Positions 24,361 through 37,227 are shown, numbered from the stretch's first letter. The stretch is 64,000 nucleotides of DNA from Sclerodactyla briareus (GCA_026419785.1 JAODTK010004477.1:620001-684000); one strand, 5' to 3'. The notes: generated by a model from the letters alone, not told the origin. Translations and numbers: made by a program.

Positions 24361-24895
24361 GTGCAATATTTGTTGGGGACACTTGGCTGTATTCCCGTTG
24401 TTAGCAGTCTGTGGGTTTCTGTTTTGTGTGCCCCCCCCCCCCCCCAAGTAGATTGGTGTGTTTTCATTGTGACATCTGTTGGCCCGTCTCAGTTGAGATT
24501 TATGACTTCATATTCTGAGATGCTGAACTTGATTCTCCAGTTATATGACAAACCAGCCATTTCATCACTGGAAGACAATATTGTACAGTTCAAGTTGAAC
24601 GCACAATGGAAGTTAGTTCTAGTTAGCTAGCCGTCCGCTTGCATACTTCATTAATATATCATGGTTATAGAGGCTCTCTAGGATTAGAAGAGCTCTGTCG
24701 TCCCCTATCCTCAATCTCTGAACATCACCACTCTTGGTCATGGGATGCGACTGGAAAAGTGGGCCTGTTACTGGATTTGTATCCTTTCAACACGTACAAC
24801 TCACAGATTTTTCACTAAATTTCCTATCCTAGCACTGAATATTGAGGGTGTCCATAGATTATTATTTCTCTCTTTCAAATTATTTTTCTTTTCAG
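24361..24895 (+). other. Paladin intron with C run
   Basis: Lies between two paladin-like exons. It holds a run of about 16 C at 24431-24446. The expected exon for the segment with VEEVDRAI and LENQKKL in vertebrate paladin was looked for here and not found. Confidence 0.4.
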
Positions 24896-24992
24896 GGAAG
24901 GAGTGCCAAAGAATATTAACCTTGAGACTCCCTGAAGCATCTGGAGCAGTATTGTTACCTTTATCATTATCAATGCATACCTACCTGAACAG
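24896..24992 (+). CDS. PALD1: Paladin-like exon: helical segment after domain 1
   Basis: Bounded by TTTCTTTTCAG and GTAAGACT. In one frame the 3' half reads SLKHLEQYCYL, matching the SLERYFYLILFNYYLHEQ signature that follows each phosphatase domain in paladin. The end reads AYLPEQ, which continues in phase into the next exon at 27712. The two parts are in different frames, so at least one base is missing or extra within the run of TTA/TCA between them. The 5' third cannot be read clearly in the same frame. A different frame is open throughout by chance (33 codons) but does not resemble paladin. Confidence 0.65.
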
Positions 24993-26939
24993 GTAAGACT
25001 CCCATTATCATTCTAAAGTACAATTGTCATGCCTAGATCATCTTTAGCCCTTTCAATGCCATTGGACCATTTTTGCGACGAGTCAAAACTCTCACAAGAC
25101 GCCATGGACGCATAAATGCGACATCGGTCGATGACCTTCAATTCTTGTAGGTTTATTATCCTTGAAGTGCTCCCTCATCGCAGAACTGTGTCCATTTGAA
25201 AAATCGCAAAATTTCCTTTCAAACGATATATGGTGTGATAGTATGTTGCGTTGGAAATTTTGAAGCTATGGACGTCAGAAGTGTTGCAAATTTCGGCAAA
25301 CATGGCCGATCCTTGGAGTTTTGAAAGCTCTCCCGTATTTGGAATCATCATCCTCAAGTGAAACATTTGGATTCCACGGATACTTCAACGATGAAAGTGA
25401 AACGAATTGAGCAGGTTGACACCAGTCGCGGAACTGTACCAATGTCACAAGCGGCCCTGGCTATGGCTGGTGCTAGGCCTACGGTAATTGACCATAGGCT
25501 ATCGCAGTCAGGTCCATCATCCAGAATTATCAGGTTTGGTACCAAAATGAACTTGACTTTGTGATTACACATGGTACCCGTTTGACCCCATTTGACCATC
25601 CTGTCTATGATCATCCCCCACCTCATTTGTTCCGAATACTGAGAGTCTGAGACCAATTTTGTTGTGGCATCATGCATCGCGCGTCGGCATTTTTTTTTTT
25701 TGCCCACCGAAGTAGGCATTGCCCTAATCTTGTGTCCCTGTAAGGATTCACATCACAAAGTACCGAACTAGCGTGTAACACCTTTGGCAGGGTCGTTTTA
25801 GTTACCATTGAAAAGAAGAGAAAGATAACAGTCCTCGCTGCTAAGATCAGGATTTTTCACCGAGTTAATTTTATCGTTTTCTAATCTTTAACATTTCTAA
25901 TCTTTGTGCTGATCGCTGGGAATTCTGAGAAATGATTATGCAAATTTTTTGGCAATCTGGGTCCATTTTTGCTCACCCCGGTTGGCACTCTCTCCGAGAT
26001 GACAATTCGGGAATTATCTAGATCGCCTTCATGCTGTTTGCTTCTCGTATGCTCGGGTCTCGCTAATGCCAGAGCTTCAAGGATTACTTGGGATTATCCA
26101 TACAAGGTCGGTGTATTGATGGTTTGTACCGGGCGGGAGGCTCGCTAATGTCATCGTCGATCTGACGGAACATTATTCTTGACGTTTGTTGTCTCTGCTA
26201 TCGCCACTCCACGGATGTGCTCCAATCTTTCTGTTACTTGTAATCCCAGTCAAGCATGCAATCCTGTTGTAGATCTCGCCCGATGTTTTTTGAGATTTCG
26301 GTTGAGCCTAGAACCGAGTTGGTATTGGTCCATTTCTCCAGTCTCTGATAGGCGCAGCAGCGCTTCTCCAGGCTCATGTTTCGACCACACTTTTATCAGA
26401 GACCTTCTCATTCTTGTTCTTGCCGAACAACGGTTCAGAAGAACTCTCCAGGGTGTGTGTGTGTTCATGTGTGGTTTGTATGGTCTGATGTTTGTCCGTG
26501 TTAGCGTATTTCTCTAGAAACGCGAGACCAATGAAATTTGTTTTGTGGTATCACAATTAGTGAATACGATCTTATTAATTTTGGCAGGGAAGTCCCTCTT
26601 AGTTAGGGTAATTAGCCTGCTGTTATTTGTCACTGTTCGAGCTCGTTAGCAGATCAGGACAAACCTTAGGGGCTATGGTTGATATAGTTCTGTTGCCTTT
26701 TATGACTATCCATCTGTATGAAGAAGGATTGAGAAAGTTGCATTGAATACCATCCCGTCTAGATGTGAGTCATTGTCAAATTCAAGCTGACTCACATGTG
26801 CACACTTCCCAATCTGTTAGTCACAAAATAGAGGTGCATATTTTAGTAGGCAGTGCAATTTGAACGGAATGATGATACCATCTTGGTGAGTGACCAACTG
26901 AAACTGAATTGGGAGATGACCCATTGTTGACAAATCAAA
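24993..26939. other. Paladin intron, no other gene recognised
   Basis: The part at 25990-26530 is somewhat richer in GC and has overlapping frames on both strands (112 codons +, 72 codons -), but neither shows a domain. It might be an old repeat. No second copy in the window. Confidence 0.35.
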
Positions 26940-27490
26940 TTAAAGGACACTGCAGGATGAATTATATAGAGGCTAATTATTAGATGGAGGGAAAAATGGA
27001 TGGGTCAGTCCAAAGTTACATGTTACATAGTTTGTGCATGTGTATTGTGCAAGATCGAGAACCATTCCATCATGCAATAATATTTGATGTCATACTTGCA
27101 CAACCCTGCAAACATTCTTTGTTTTCCATTGAAATTCACACATTATTTTCACTTCGAAAACATTTAGTCTATTGGAGATGAATGTGGTAGTGGGTTAGTA
27201 GGTGTTGAGGTTACTTTGATGAGAAAAGACACAGATCTCTGCTGATTGTTCATCTAAATTATTCAACTAAATGAAACAATGAATACATTACATAACTCCC
27301 CGTTTGTCCAAGTGTGCGTTATTGCACAATTGGGATTCTCCCCCAATTCCTCTGCATAATGGACCAACTTTGTAGGCCAATAAGTAACTCCACATAGGAA
27401 ACATCGTATTGAATGGGGTTTTGGACCTACAGAACCATTTTCCCTTCTCCACTAACCCGCTTTGTATCTAAGCCTGCAGTTGTCCGTTAA
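26940..27490 (-). mobile_element. TTAA MITE, complete copy in inverse orientation
   Basis: Runs from TTAAAGGACACTGCAGG to CCTGCAGTTGTCCGTTAA, with TTAA at both outer edges. The internal sequence is the inverse complement of the copy at 7469-8053: for example TGTGCATGTGTATTGTGCAA here corresponds to TTGCACAATACACATGCACA there. It has no coding frame. It lies within the intron between the exons at 24896 and 27712. Confidence 0.75.
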
Positions 27491-27711
27491 CCTCATCAAA
27501 GCTTGGTTGCTACCGTGTCGTCACATAGGGTGATGACTTCTCCTCCCTACCTCGTGATCAGTATGAAGTTTTTGGCAACTCTACCAACCAATGCTGATTT
27601 ATGAACTCGATGCCTTGAACCGATCAAGGCTACCATCATCCATAGCTGAAGCTGCTGCTATGCCAAAAGGTGATCGACCTCCCCCGCTATCATTTTTTTT
27701 TTCTCTGTCAG

Positions 27712-27843
27712 TTTCCTCGGATGTTCCGTCAGTCTTTCACGTCGTGGATGTTGCAGCGCTCCGAGATCTACCGAGTGTTTGCCCAGGCTGACAGCGTGGA
27801 GAGATTTTCAAGCCAGACTGATCCTCAAAGGCTTCGCTTCCTG
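27712..27843 (+). CDS. PALD1: Paladin-like exon: end of first half
   Basis: A 132-base exon with a strong polypyrimidine acceptor (T-rich, then TCTCTGTCAG) and a GTAAGT donor. It is exactly 44 codons in phase 0 at both ends and fully open. It reads FPRMFRQSFTSWMLQRSEIY and continues with RVFAQADSVERF. This matches the vertebrate paladin YPLAFALSFSRWLCAHPELYRL that follows the helical LERYFYLILFNYYLHEQ segment, and the previous exon ends with that segment's final EQ. This is one of the exons needing no frame correction. The product is a cytosolic/endosomal paladin-like protein. Vertebrate paladin has been reported to act on phosphoinositides and to regulate receptor signalling. Confidence 0.85.
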
Positions 27844-28306
27844 GTAAGTCCTCATTACCTCCTGTGATGGTAAGGTTGGTTTGACCGGCGTTGGGTCGGT
27901 TCCTAGCTGCCTCGGAACAGAGGGGATGTTAGGATTTTACAGTCTCTTATTTTCAAAGTTTCTCATTCTTAAGGGTAAATATAATAATGATGCATTTAAA
28001 TAGTGCTTCAATACAACCCCCAGTGAGCAACGGTCTAAATTGCTTCACAAGTCAGAAAAGCCTAGTCAGAAGAAGTGGTCAAGTTATTTTCACATTACCA
28101 TTAAACTTATTATTCGCCCCAAAAACAGCCGCTCTGAATCTGGTCTGTATACCCATTAAAAAGGCTGTGGAAAGTGGAAAACTCCCACATTTCTTAGTGC
28201 ATTCGGATTGCCTCCTGAAACTAAGTGAAAGAGCATTAATTTAATCCATCACGTTACTCACGTCAACATCTCAATTTTTTGAAGGTTCCAAATTCTCCCA
28301 TTTTTT

Positions 28307-29237
28307 TAGCTCACTCGTTATGTGCTGGGTGAGCTATTTGATCCTGCAAGTCTATCTATCTATCTATCTAGCCTATCTGTGTCTGTCTGTCTGTCTGTCT
28401 GTCTTCTTTTCACCCTTGATTCAAATTTCTACTCCTCCTACAGTGTTTTGGATGGATTGTGGTAACCTTGGTCACGAATGATGGCCAAGTGAAGGGGCAT
28501 CCTGGGGTGTTCAGAATTTTTTTTGGCCCAAGGCCCATTGTGGGCCCTAGGTCCCAAATTGGAATCCGCACAATGCTTCTCCGCCTACAAATTTTGATGC
28601 ACAGTGCTTATGTTCATTCATAGTGATGGTCTAATAGCTGTACCTTCGCGGTGGTGTTCAGGAAATCTTGGTCCAAGGTCCCACTTGGCCCTAGGGTCCA
28701 TCATGGAAACACAACAAAATGGCTTCTACTCTACAAATTTGGTACACGGGTACTTGATGTTCCGAGTCATAATGTTGCTCTACTTAGCCGTACCTTCGGG
28801 GTTGTTCAGGAATTTTGGGTCCATGGTGCCATTTGGGCCATACGGCCTATTTTATGAATTACACACAAGGGTTCTTGAAATGCATCTCCTCTTACAAGCC
28901 TCAGTTGATTTTCTTCAAACATGGGAGCAGTGGTTCCTTGTGTAATAAGGGCTATGTTGGGGTGCATGGTGATTTTTAATTTTTGGGCAGTGTGGACTCT
29001 GGGTCCTTATATAAATAAAATGAGCAAAAATGATCTTTTCTGCAGTGTGTGCATAGTGTGATAGGGGTTATAATAATACCTGGATAGTCACTATTGGAAC
29101 TAGCCCACTACATCATCTTTTGCTCTTTGTTATAACTGTTACATTTATAAATCTACACATTTTCATCATAATCACATTTATTCATGTAGAAAAATGCCCC
29201 AGTAGGCCTACTGATAACAGAGTACAGGGTGAGCTAC
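28307..29237 (+). mobile_element. HINE/pearl-like element with internal array, short copy
   Basis: The head, TTAGCTCACTCGTTATGTGC then TGGGTGAGCTA, can fold on itself. It is followed by GATCCTGCAAGTC and a microsatellite, (TCTA)n then (TCTG)n, at 28349-28404. Three to four diverged units of the GTTCAGGAATTTTGGTCCAAGG array follow. A tail containing CTGGATAGTCACTATTGGAA and CTAGCCCACTAC ends near GGGTGAGCTAC. The last bases are the inverse complement of the first. It lies in the paladin intron after the exon at 27712. The architecture (self-complementary head, microsatellite, tandem core, unique tail) fits Helentron-associated or pearl-type non-autonomous elements. That class is an inference. 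Confidence 0.65.
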
Positions 29238-32200
29238 TCATAGCCATGGCACTCTTGTTGGGTTAGCTGACAGTAGTTGTTCGAGTCACAAGAGGAACCA
29301 AATGCAAAGTCGCCCTTGAGTTTGCCACAAGTATGATGATTTTTACTCCTTATAAGTGAAAAGTACAGGTTAATTTTTGTTCTATCCCATCAATATTATC
29401 CCTAACAATTGTGTGCTTCACATTCAAATTATGACTTGTGTTAACAGAGATTTTGCACTTCCACTGGACCTTCAACATTTGTTAAGAAGGGGCTTTCCTA
29501 AAGGTGTGCCAGACACTCTATAAGTGTCTCTTTGAAAGTTTCTTTTTTCAGTGCCCAGATAAGATTAGAAATTAATGCAGCTCTGTTTTTGCATACTAGC
29601 TAAACTTGACTGGTACAACCACTTATAATTGCAGTCTGTCGATCAAAAGCGGTTGTGGCCATGGTTTAAGAGGAAAGTCTGTGGAAAGCAATTCGTCTCA
29701 TTAACTTCCTTTGATGAAGTGCATTATGAATGTTTAATATATATCAGCATTTTATTTAAAATTCATTCTAAGATATTGAACAAATGATTGGCATCTGTGA
29801 CATTATTACCATTAATTATGCAGTCCCTCCACAGACAGCTCCACTAATCAAACTTGGGGATATACCATTAATTTAATGACTTTCTGACATATTCATGCCA
29901 GCTTTCAGTTAACCTGGAATAATCGCTAATAGCAGAGCCTTTTAAGTAGCAAAGCCTGCTAATCCAGCAACACATATCCTTCCAGTATCATAGATTCACA
30001 CTCAACGAATGACACAGCTGGAGCCCCTAATGTTCAAATCATACACTATGCAGGCTATAGACATTGCAGCCTCCCATAGTGAAGGTTGCAGAAGGAATGG
30101 AGCCAATCAGTTAATTAGCAGTGAAATGATATGGGAGGTTCGATCCCAGCATAGGCATTTTGCACGATTTCCCGAAAATTCCTGTGGAACTCGGACAAGT
30201 TTAGACTGGCTGAATTGCCTGCGATATTGGGTTACGTTTGGGAGGTGTAGCATGACGCTTCTGTGTTTCTGTGAGACATAGCCTCCCCAGGTGATAGATC
30301 CTTCGATTTAGTAGGAATCAATTTCAGGTAGATGTGCTGAAATCTGGGGAAAAAAGATGACACGTGAGCACCATCTGATGGTTGAACATGAGTGGGTGAC
30401 ATATAGATGTGAGATTCAGAGAACGAAAACCCTTGAGAAGCCTGAAATTGTTATTGATCGATTCGTAACATTACCTGTCATCTTTGTCTGGGTGGTGTGG
30501 TTTGTCAGCTCTCGTAATGTCAAAAAATTTGATTGTGGGGTGTCGGGGTGCATTAATATCCCAAAGTTAGTCTGTTAACGTGAATTCAGATGGAAAACAT
30601 TAGGATGATCCAGGCCCTCGACAGACTGATTTCCAACTGATGTTCTACAAACCCGCAGCTATCTGATCTCGGATTGGACAAATCGCAGCTCTAGCCATCC
30701 CGTATTTTTGCCACAGCAGTCAGTTGGCCTAATGCGGAAATCCATAACAGCACAGAAAATTGGAGATCTATAGACCAATAACTGCTATGTGTCTCTGTTG
30801 CTAAGTAAAGGGTCCTGTTTGTTGTTAAGTATGTGACTTGGGTCTGAAAGATCAACCCGTAGTAACACACTAAAGTACTACTCTTATCTATAGCCTTTGA
30901 CATGGTATTCCTGAAACAGATTTGACGGAGGAAAGGAAAAACAAATGTCTAAATTGAAGTGAAAGGAGACGTATAATTTAGGTTAACACCAGTTTCGCAT
31001 TTATCGAAATAGCTCTAGATCATCTTGGTAGAAGATTTTCTGGCTGACGTAAGCAATTTTGGTGTAATTTTAGAAAGGAAAAAAAGGCCGCCAAAGTCGA
31101 CATTTGTATTTGGCAGGGAAAATCATTACCGCATTGATACTCAAATAAATGTAGGATATAGCGCCTCTAACGATGGGTGTGAAGTTCATGTTCACAATAC
31201 CAAGTTCATATGATCCATTGAAAGTTCGAAGATGATCATGTCTACATTTCCTCAGATTTTTCAAGTTCAAAGCACTTCACCCACAGCCCAGACAGCAGAA
31301 GCAAATTTTGCAGTTGCATGATTGCGAAATTTTTGCCAGAGGCATCCGCATATGATATCCGTGTAGAGGAAGTGTCTGATGCTAAAAATGCACTGCGCCC
31401 AATTTGAACATTGCTTGAGCTAGCTAGCTCGTAGAGTCAGACTCATTGACCTCCATGTACGGTACGGAACGATGTATGTAAGCGCCGGTGTATGGGACGT
31501 CAGTGTGATAGGTACATAAGGATGTCAGTGTTGTCAGTCAAACAGTAGGGTAACACCATCCATCATGGCCTAATAGGAAGAATGTTGTGCCATATCATCC
31601 TGTTGCTTTTGTTTGAGCACACGAAAACTCCTGTTGCCCAACCACTATGTTGAATTAAAAGTGGGGCTATCCATATGTCCGGTACGTTTTTTTAAAGAAT
31701 GAAAAAAAATTGAACAGACGTTTTAAGAAGGATATGGGCCAATCATTCCCGTCGATAAACTCAATGATGCACAACCAATATGTTAAATGAACGTGGCCAT
31801 CGACCTTATCGCCAATAGTCCAAGATGCTCTTCACAAGTGACATTTTGTTTTTTGGCTAATTAAGTTGAAATTATTCACCATAAATTGGTTATATATTTA
31901 TCGTGAATGTGAAAACAGGGATAGCAAACAAAGTTTCTGTGAATAATATTTAGGCAGTTGGTTCGCCAACAATCATGTATGTGGCTTTCAAGAAGTGAAA
32001 TATAGGCTGGGTTATTCAAGCTAAGTACTCATTGGTTCCAATGACTACACTGAAAATACTAGACTCACAGCAGTGGATTTCGGAGAAATTATTTCTGTTA
32101 AAGTGCATCGTGGGATAGATGTGTTCTAACGTTGTACATAGCTTTTGTGTACATATTGAATAGGAGTAATGTCTTCTCATTCATTTCTGGTGCTTTCTTT

Positions 32201-33179
32201 CTATGTTTGTCTGAAGTTGTCATGCTAGACATTAGTTTCCGTTTGGGCTCATTATATTGTATAACAAGTTGGAATTCATGTACAAGTGATGTGCGCCTAC
32301 CTTGGTATTGTCTCAACTCATCACAAAATATAATCTTCCCTTATGAGCACACCTCAATCTATTTGCGATTGTTTATCCATTGTCCATGTCTGTTCAGTGA
32401 AAAAAGAAAAGAATATATATGGGAATTGTATCATCACCGTCCTTACATTTGTTTTCTCATCTATCCGTGAATCTTGGAGAAATGCTCAGTAAGCAACTTC
32501 CACAGAAGCAAAAATTTCACAGCCGCTACCATGAAACACCTCAGTGCAGTATTAGGCATTGTCTGTGAATGGCTGTGATGATAATGTGCGGTCATGTGCA
32601 GAAAACAGTCTGACTATCGTTTCTACCCATATTATGTCAGTAAGAATAACAATAACAACAACCATTTGTGTTGATATTGCTTGTATAATGGGCAGAAATG
32701 CTGTCTGAGTATCGTTCCTACACCTGAATGTTAGGGAAAACTTGTTAGTTGGTCAACCTTTGGTTAGCTAAGCAGTCACAAGAGGTCTATAATATGCAGA
32801 CTTCTGGATAAGAAAAAAATCTGCTTCATCTTCACTAAACTTGGTAGACATTAGACATGGTCAACAAATAGTCCCGATGAATCTGAAGGTGGGACTTAGG
32901 TCACTGTTAATACCAATTAGAAGTGAAGCCACTCATTGGCTACGCCACCTCTTATGCTTGCTAGATCTGCTGTCATTATCTTCTCACATGACACAACGAA
33001 ACTCCTCCATCAGATGCCTTCAACAATCTAAATACCTTAGTAGAAACAGCCACAATGGCAAACAGGAGACTTGCAGTTTCGATAACACGCACATCACTTG
33101 AATTTAGTTGGGTATGTGCTACTGGATTTGGGGAAAAATCCAATTGCTGACTTTTCCTTCCTCATCCTTTTCTTTCAAG
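29238..33179. other. Paladin intron, no other gene recognised
   Basis: About 3.9 kb of AT-rich DNA. Short open frames (up to 112 codons at 32132-32470) lack recognisable domains and overlap frames on the other strand. No repeat from the families elsewhere in the window was recognised. Confidence 0.4.
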
Positions 33180-33312
33180 GTTGCTGATACTACTCGTCTA
33201 GACTTCTCAATCTCACAGAGGGAGGTCAAGGTCTCCAATTTCAGGCGGTGGGTGCCAGGTCTGTGTGCCGTCTAAAAAAAACTGCAGTCACACAGCCCTA
33301 ACACAGAGCTTG
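33180..33312 (+). CDS. PALD1: Paladin-like exon: start of second half
   Basis: The acceptor is TTTTCTTTCAAG. Phase 0 fits the previous exon. The frame reads DFSISQREVKVSNFRRWVPG, matching the paladin segment STVREMDVANFRRVPRMPIYG that introduces the second phosphatase half. After VPG the frame closes near an A run. A shifted frame then gives HSPNTEL, corresponding to the AQPSAK segment, before a possible GTGTAT donor. At least one single-base difference is therefore needed near the A7 run. The next expected exon, carrying the VVWVSLREE motif, was not found before 37174. Confidence 0.65.
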
Positions 33313-33982
33313 GTGTATGCGATATCATCAAGATAAAAAAAAATGTTTGTATCTGTTCAAGCACAGCTGGCACAGATATGTATATGTTTCATTTAGACAT
33401 CCAATAGCAGTCTCCCATTTTTGTAGGCTTCTACCTATAAAAGGAGATATCTGACTTGCGTATTCATGGAGGTCTCATCTCTTCTATATGAGAGGCGGAT
33501 TAGGTCAGTAGTCAGCCTACTAGTCTCATTCTATCGAAATTAACCCTACCTCAACTGGCAACCCCATTCGTTTGTCTCTTCTTTCGCCATAACCTCCGGG
33601 TTAACAGGTCCTTCTTGGCAGAAACTGAACTTCTACACGACTGTTAACCACAGATTCAGGAGTGAGAAGGTGGATGCGTTGCCAGTTAAGAGAGTTTAAT
33701 TTCACCAGAGTGAGGTTAGTAGGCTGAAGGAGGGGGGGGGGAGGCAGGCAAGGTGGTAAGTATAAGGTTCTTGTCCATTCGTAGAGCCAGGTGAGTGTTT
33801 TGGATCCCGATATAGGGGCTATCAGTGCAGTGCCGCAGTGCACTTGGATATGATGCCATCCTGTGCGATCCATGGTCTGTCAAGAGGGTATTTGTCGAGT
33901 GACATGTTATAAACTTTGGGATAATGTTTGCATGTGGCTGTGCTGTGGGGAAATCACCTTGTAAATGTTGCAGACTTCAGAA

Positions 33983-34093
33983 GTGATTGTGGAGTGGAAT
34001 AGCCTCCCTGCAGATGTGTTTTGGTCTTCCTTTCTTGCCTTCAGGAACATCTTGACTTGTTTCTTCTCAGGAATTGTGGGAGAATTCACATTT
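33983..34093 (+). mobile_element. LINE ORF2 C-terminus remnant
   Basis: One frame reads VIVEWNSLPADV followed by SFLAFRNIL. This matches the V-x-E-W-N-x-L-P ... SF-x-x-F-K/R-N-x-L signature found just before the stop of many CR1/Jockey/L2-type LINE reverse transcriptase ORFs. No upstream reverse transcriptase block was seen nearby, so this is a short 3' remnant in a paladin intron. Confidence 0.45.
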
Positions 34094-34740
34094 TGAGTTC
34101 TGTTGTTTCTCTTCCTGGTTTTGTTGTAGTTTCAAGGGTTGTTCATGCCTTCAAGTCTCATTCCTAAGATTGTAAATTTCGAAATTTGGCCACAATGGTT
34201 TCTTTTCTTTGGGACGCCATCATCCCCAGCCCACAAGGTCGACGCAGTGCCGACTGGCAGAAAAAGCTGTGAATCACTTGGCCTAGCCAGCACTGCATTT
34301 TATAGAGACTTCACCTTAAAGTACTGACTGTTCATGAATTTTATTTACACCCATTAGTCCCGATTGAAGTGGCTCTGGAACTTGGCCATCATAGCTCCAT
34401 CAAGTAACCACAGAAGCCATGAGCTGCTCTTACCTAAGCTGCATGTGGTTGTTCACCATAAATGAAGTAAAATGGTTTGGATGCCATGGTTCTACTACAA
34501 AAAATTAGTTTTACTCTGTGCTTTTTGAGGACCAAACATTACAAAAGTGGACAGAATCGGTGGGCTCATATTCGAGCGCCAAGCTTCTATCAGATTTGAA
34601 CATCACAGCCAGCTATGGCATTCCGTCTCCCATCCAGCTAAAATATCAGCTCACTGTCTCATGCCGCAGGTAGGGGGGTCAGTGTTACGAGTCATACGCC
34701 TGTTCAACAGTGTAAGTATGCGCTTTGATTGATTTGATTT

Positions 34741-34935
34741 CTACGTCTCAGGGATCCATTATAGCTTATCTTTGGCCGTATTGATTCGTGGATGAGCACC
34801 GCGATAACTCGCCTTCACCTCTGGACTAGTGCTCAGATTATAATCGGGCAGAGGTGTACCCAATCCCAGCCTGCTCCCGGGAAAGGAGCCTATGCTTTTG
34901 GGGCATAGGCTAATTCTCCCCACAGCTTATCATTA
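34741..34935 (+). repeat. Dispersed repeat R1, partial copy
   Basis: Shares the order GGCCGTATTGATTCGTGGATG, CGATAACTCGCCTTC, GTGCTCAGATTATAATCGG, AGGTGTACCCAATCC and TGCTCCCGGG with copies at 38868-39240 and 60264-60740. Only the first part is present. No open frame is shared among copies, so it is a non-coding repeat of unknown class. Confidence 0.65.
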
Positions 34936-36515
34936 CGGCCTTTTTTTTTCAACTGCCCCTAAAGCTGAACCAATTCATCTCATGTTTACTATGTTGGCGC
35001 TGGGAACTCTGTGAGTTTTCGTGCGGATAGGAGTATTTCAGTCAGGGGGGCTCGGAAAGTTTGTTTAGCCAGTGTTCCCCTGTGATCTTTGGCACCATAT
35101 TATTAGCATCTCATTACTTTAATATAATGATATACATTATATATTTCTTCTCCCTTGTAGGTTTAGCCAAGGTTGTGAAAGACCCTCTGGGGCCCATACA
35201 AATACTCATCGATTCATTCGTTAAGTCAACCTCCGAGGAGAGGTGGTGTGGAGTTTGAAGGGTGCACCTACACACCTAGGTGAACTCTCTGGGCTCACCA
35301 GAAACATTGTCATTCCGGTATGTACCTGTCGGGAATTGAGGTAAGTTCGCCAATCTCGAGGATAAATAAAGGAGAGCCGTGCCAGTATTCACAGAGCTCA
35401 ACAATTTTTGTTAGTTCCAAGGAAAGCCCACCTACGGGGGCTATTTTGCAATGGAATGGTCTCGTTTCTGGGTTGCGGTGTCGGTTCTGCTGCCCCCCAA
35501 TCAACAGGCGGTAAATAATGCTTCGATTGTTACTGACTCCACTGCACATTGATTCCTTCTAAGGTCCTGTATGATGCTTTAACACAGTGTCTCCCATTTG
35601 ATGCTCTGACCTTCAAGCCAGAATGTAAAAAAAGAGGGTTTTGCACCTGGCCAACTCAGGTGCACCAGGGAATCACTCACCACGATTTTTCAATGGAGGG
35701 AACTGGCATTTTTCACTGATTGGCAAATTTTTTAGAGGGATACGGTTGTATATTAAGAAGTTTTAGTGTAGGCGGAGGATGTATGGCGATTGTTTGAAGT
35801 TATTTGAGTAAATTCATTGATTAATTCTTGAGAATGTGCTATATTTGTATTCTTAAATTATAATGATTATTGCTCGTTTTGGGTATTTAATTATGTTCGT
35901 CTGGATTTTCCATGAATCACCGTCCTCTCAGTCGTACTTGACAATTACATACACAATTATATTACCATCCTGCTGCTCTATGAAGATCGTGATAGAAGGC
36001 TTCGGCTAACCAGGAACAGTAAAGAACTTAGTTTTAGATGTTCCAAATGTTGCAATTTCCCCAATGGCAGAGTTTAACCAGACGAGTACAAATTGAAGCC
36101 CAATAGGCATTATCACATCCGATAGCATGGCGAGAGAAGTGACAACATGTCTGCATGATATACAATGAAAAACAGTTCATGCAATTGATATTGATACATT
36201 ATTAGGCATCATGATGGTAAAGCGATGTAAGATTAGTACGGATATACCATGAGACAACTGCTGTGTATGGATTCATGTCTCAGCACCACCATTATTCGCT
36301 GGTTACTGTTGAAACATTAATGCCTCATTGAGGTATTGCTGTGATAAACATGTTTTGAAGACCCTCCTGCCATTTTCTGTTCCAATTAAAAAAAAAAAAT
36401 TGGGTGGTAAATTCATATAAAAAAAAAACACCTAAAACTACAGGGCTCATTATATGACTCACATCATTTTTTTATTAGTCCTATTGTGGTAAAACTGTAA
36501 CCATAAGCCTAATTG
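34936..36515. other. Paladin intron, no other gene recognised
   Basis: An exon-like stretch at 35161-35223 (acceptor TCTCCCTTGTAG, open frame with AKVVKDPLGPIQILI) was considered. It does not match paladin and is not called. Two A runs occur at 36388 and 36420. Confidence 0.35.
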
Positions 36516-37035
36516 AAGCCCTTTCAGCCCTGTGAAGCTTGCTGCGAACCATGGACCGCTCTTTTACAACACCCTTCAACCTGTTAAGTTTGTTTACAAC
36601 CGTGGGCCCATTTTCATCTTGCAGCTGGCGAGGCCATGGGAACCCTATTTTCGCTTTGTCAATTTGACTGCATCCATGGTCCCTATTTCAGGCCTTTCAG
36701 CTTCTGTTAAACTTGCTGCCATTCAATTACCCCGTGTCCCTATTTCATGCCCTTCAAGCTCTGTTAAACTTGCTGCAATCATTACCCCCCCGTTGGGTCC
36801 CTATTTCAGGCCCTTCTCTCTGTTAAACTTGCTGCAATCATTACCCCGATGTTCAGCCTGTTCGAGCTGGCTGTTACCATGCCCTATTGACTCTTCAGCC
36901 CTGATATCTTGCTGGCAACCTGGGCTATATTCTCATCCATGTTGAGACTGGCTACAACCATGGGCCCTATTTCCAGCCTTGTCAAACTGGCTGCACCCTC
37001 TTCATCCGTGTTAAGCTTGCAGCCCTCACATCACT
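36516..37035 (+). repeat. Minisatellite, unit about 50 bp
   Basis: About ten diverged units of the form GTTAAACTTGCTGCAAxxATTACCCC..GTCCCTATTTCAGGCCCTTC. The best-preserved units are at 36710-36850. Several units contain CCTATTTCAGG, which looks like a splice acceptor. The array ends about 140 bp before the true acceptor of the exon at 37174. The 137-codon open frame over it is a product of the repeat. Confidence 0.8.
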
Positions 37036-37173
37036 TGGCATGGTCAATGGGTTTTGATCGTGGTAATCTGTGCTTTTTTAAGGTCAAACCTAATTCCCAA
37101 ATTGTTGAATGTCTGTGTCATCTCTCTAATTTCTTTTTTCTATTCTAATTCCTTTCTAATTCTTTCCCTTCAG

Positions 37174-37227
37174 GACTGGGAGTTGACCTTAAAGAATGAG
37201 GTCCTGGAATCACAGAACACCCTGCAG
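37174..37227 (+). CDS. PALD1: Paladin-like short exon
   Basis: A 54-base exon, exactly 18 codons, with a CCCTTCAG acceptor and a GTAGGT donor. It reads DWELTLKNEVLES and fits the paladin LETLEAQLKAHLSE helix that precedes phosphatase domain 2. Position and strand agree. The match is short, so the assignment leans on context. The other two frames contain stops. Confidence 0.6.

Noticed and set aside
24896-24996. Alternative fully open frame (GKECQRILTLRLPEA...)
   Set aside because: It is open through the exon, but the paladin signature is in the other frames, so the open frame is taken as chance.
35161-35258. Exon-like stretch with AKVVKDPLGPIQILI after a good acceptor
   Set aside because: Considered as the missing paladin exon but lacks the VVWVSLREE motif and any clear similarity.
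36532-36945. 137-codon open frame on +
   Set aside because: It coincides with the minisatellite of about 50-bp units. The amino-acid pattern is only the repeat.
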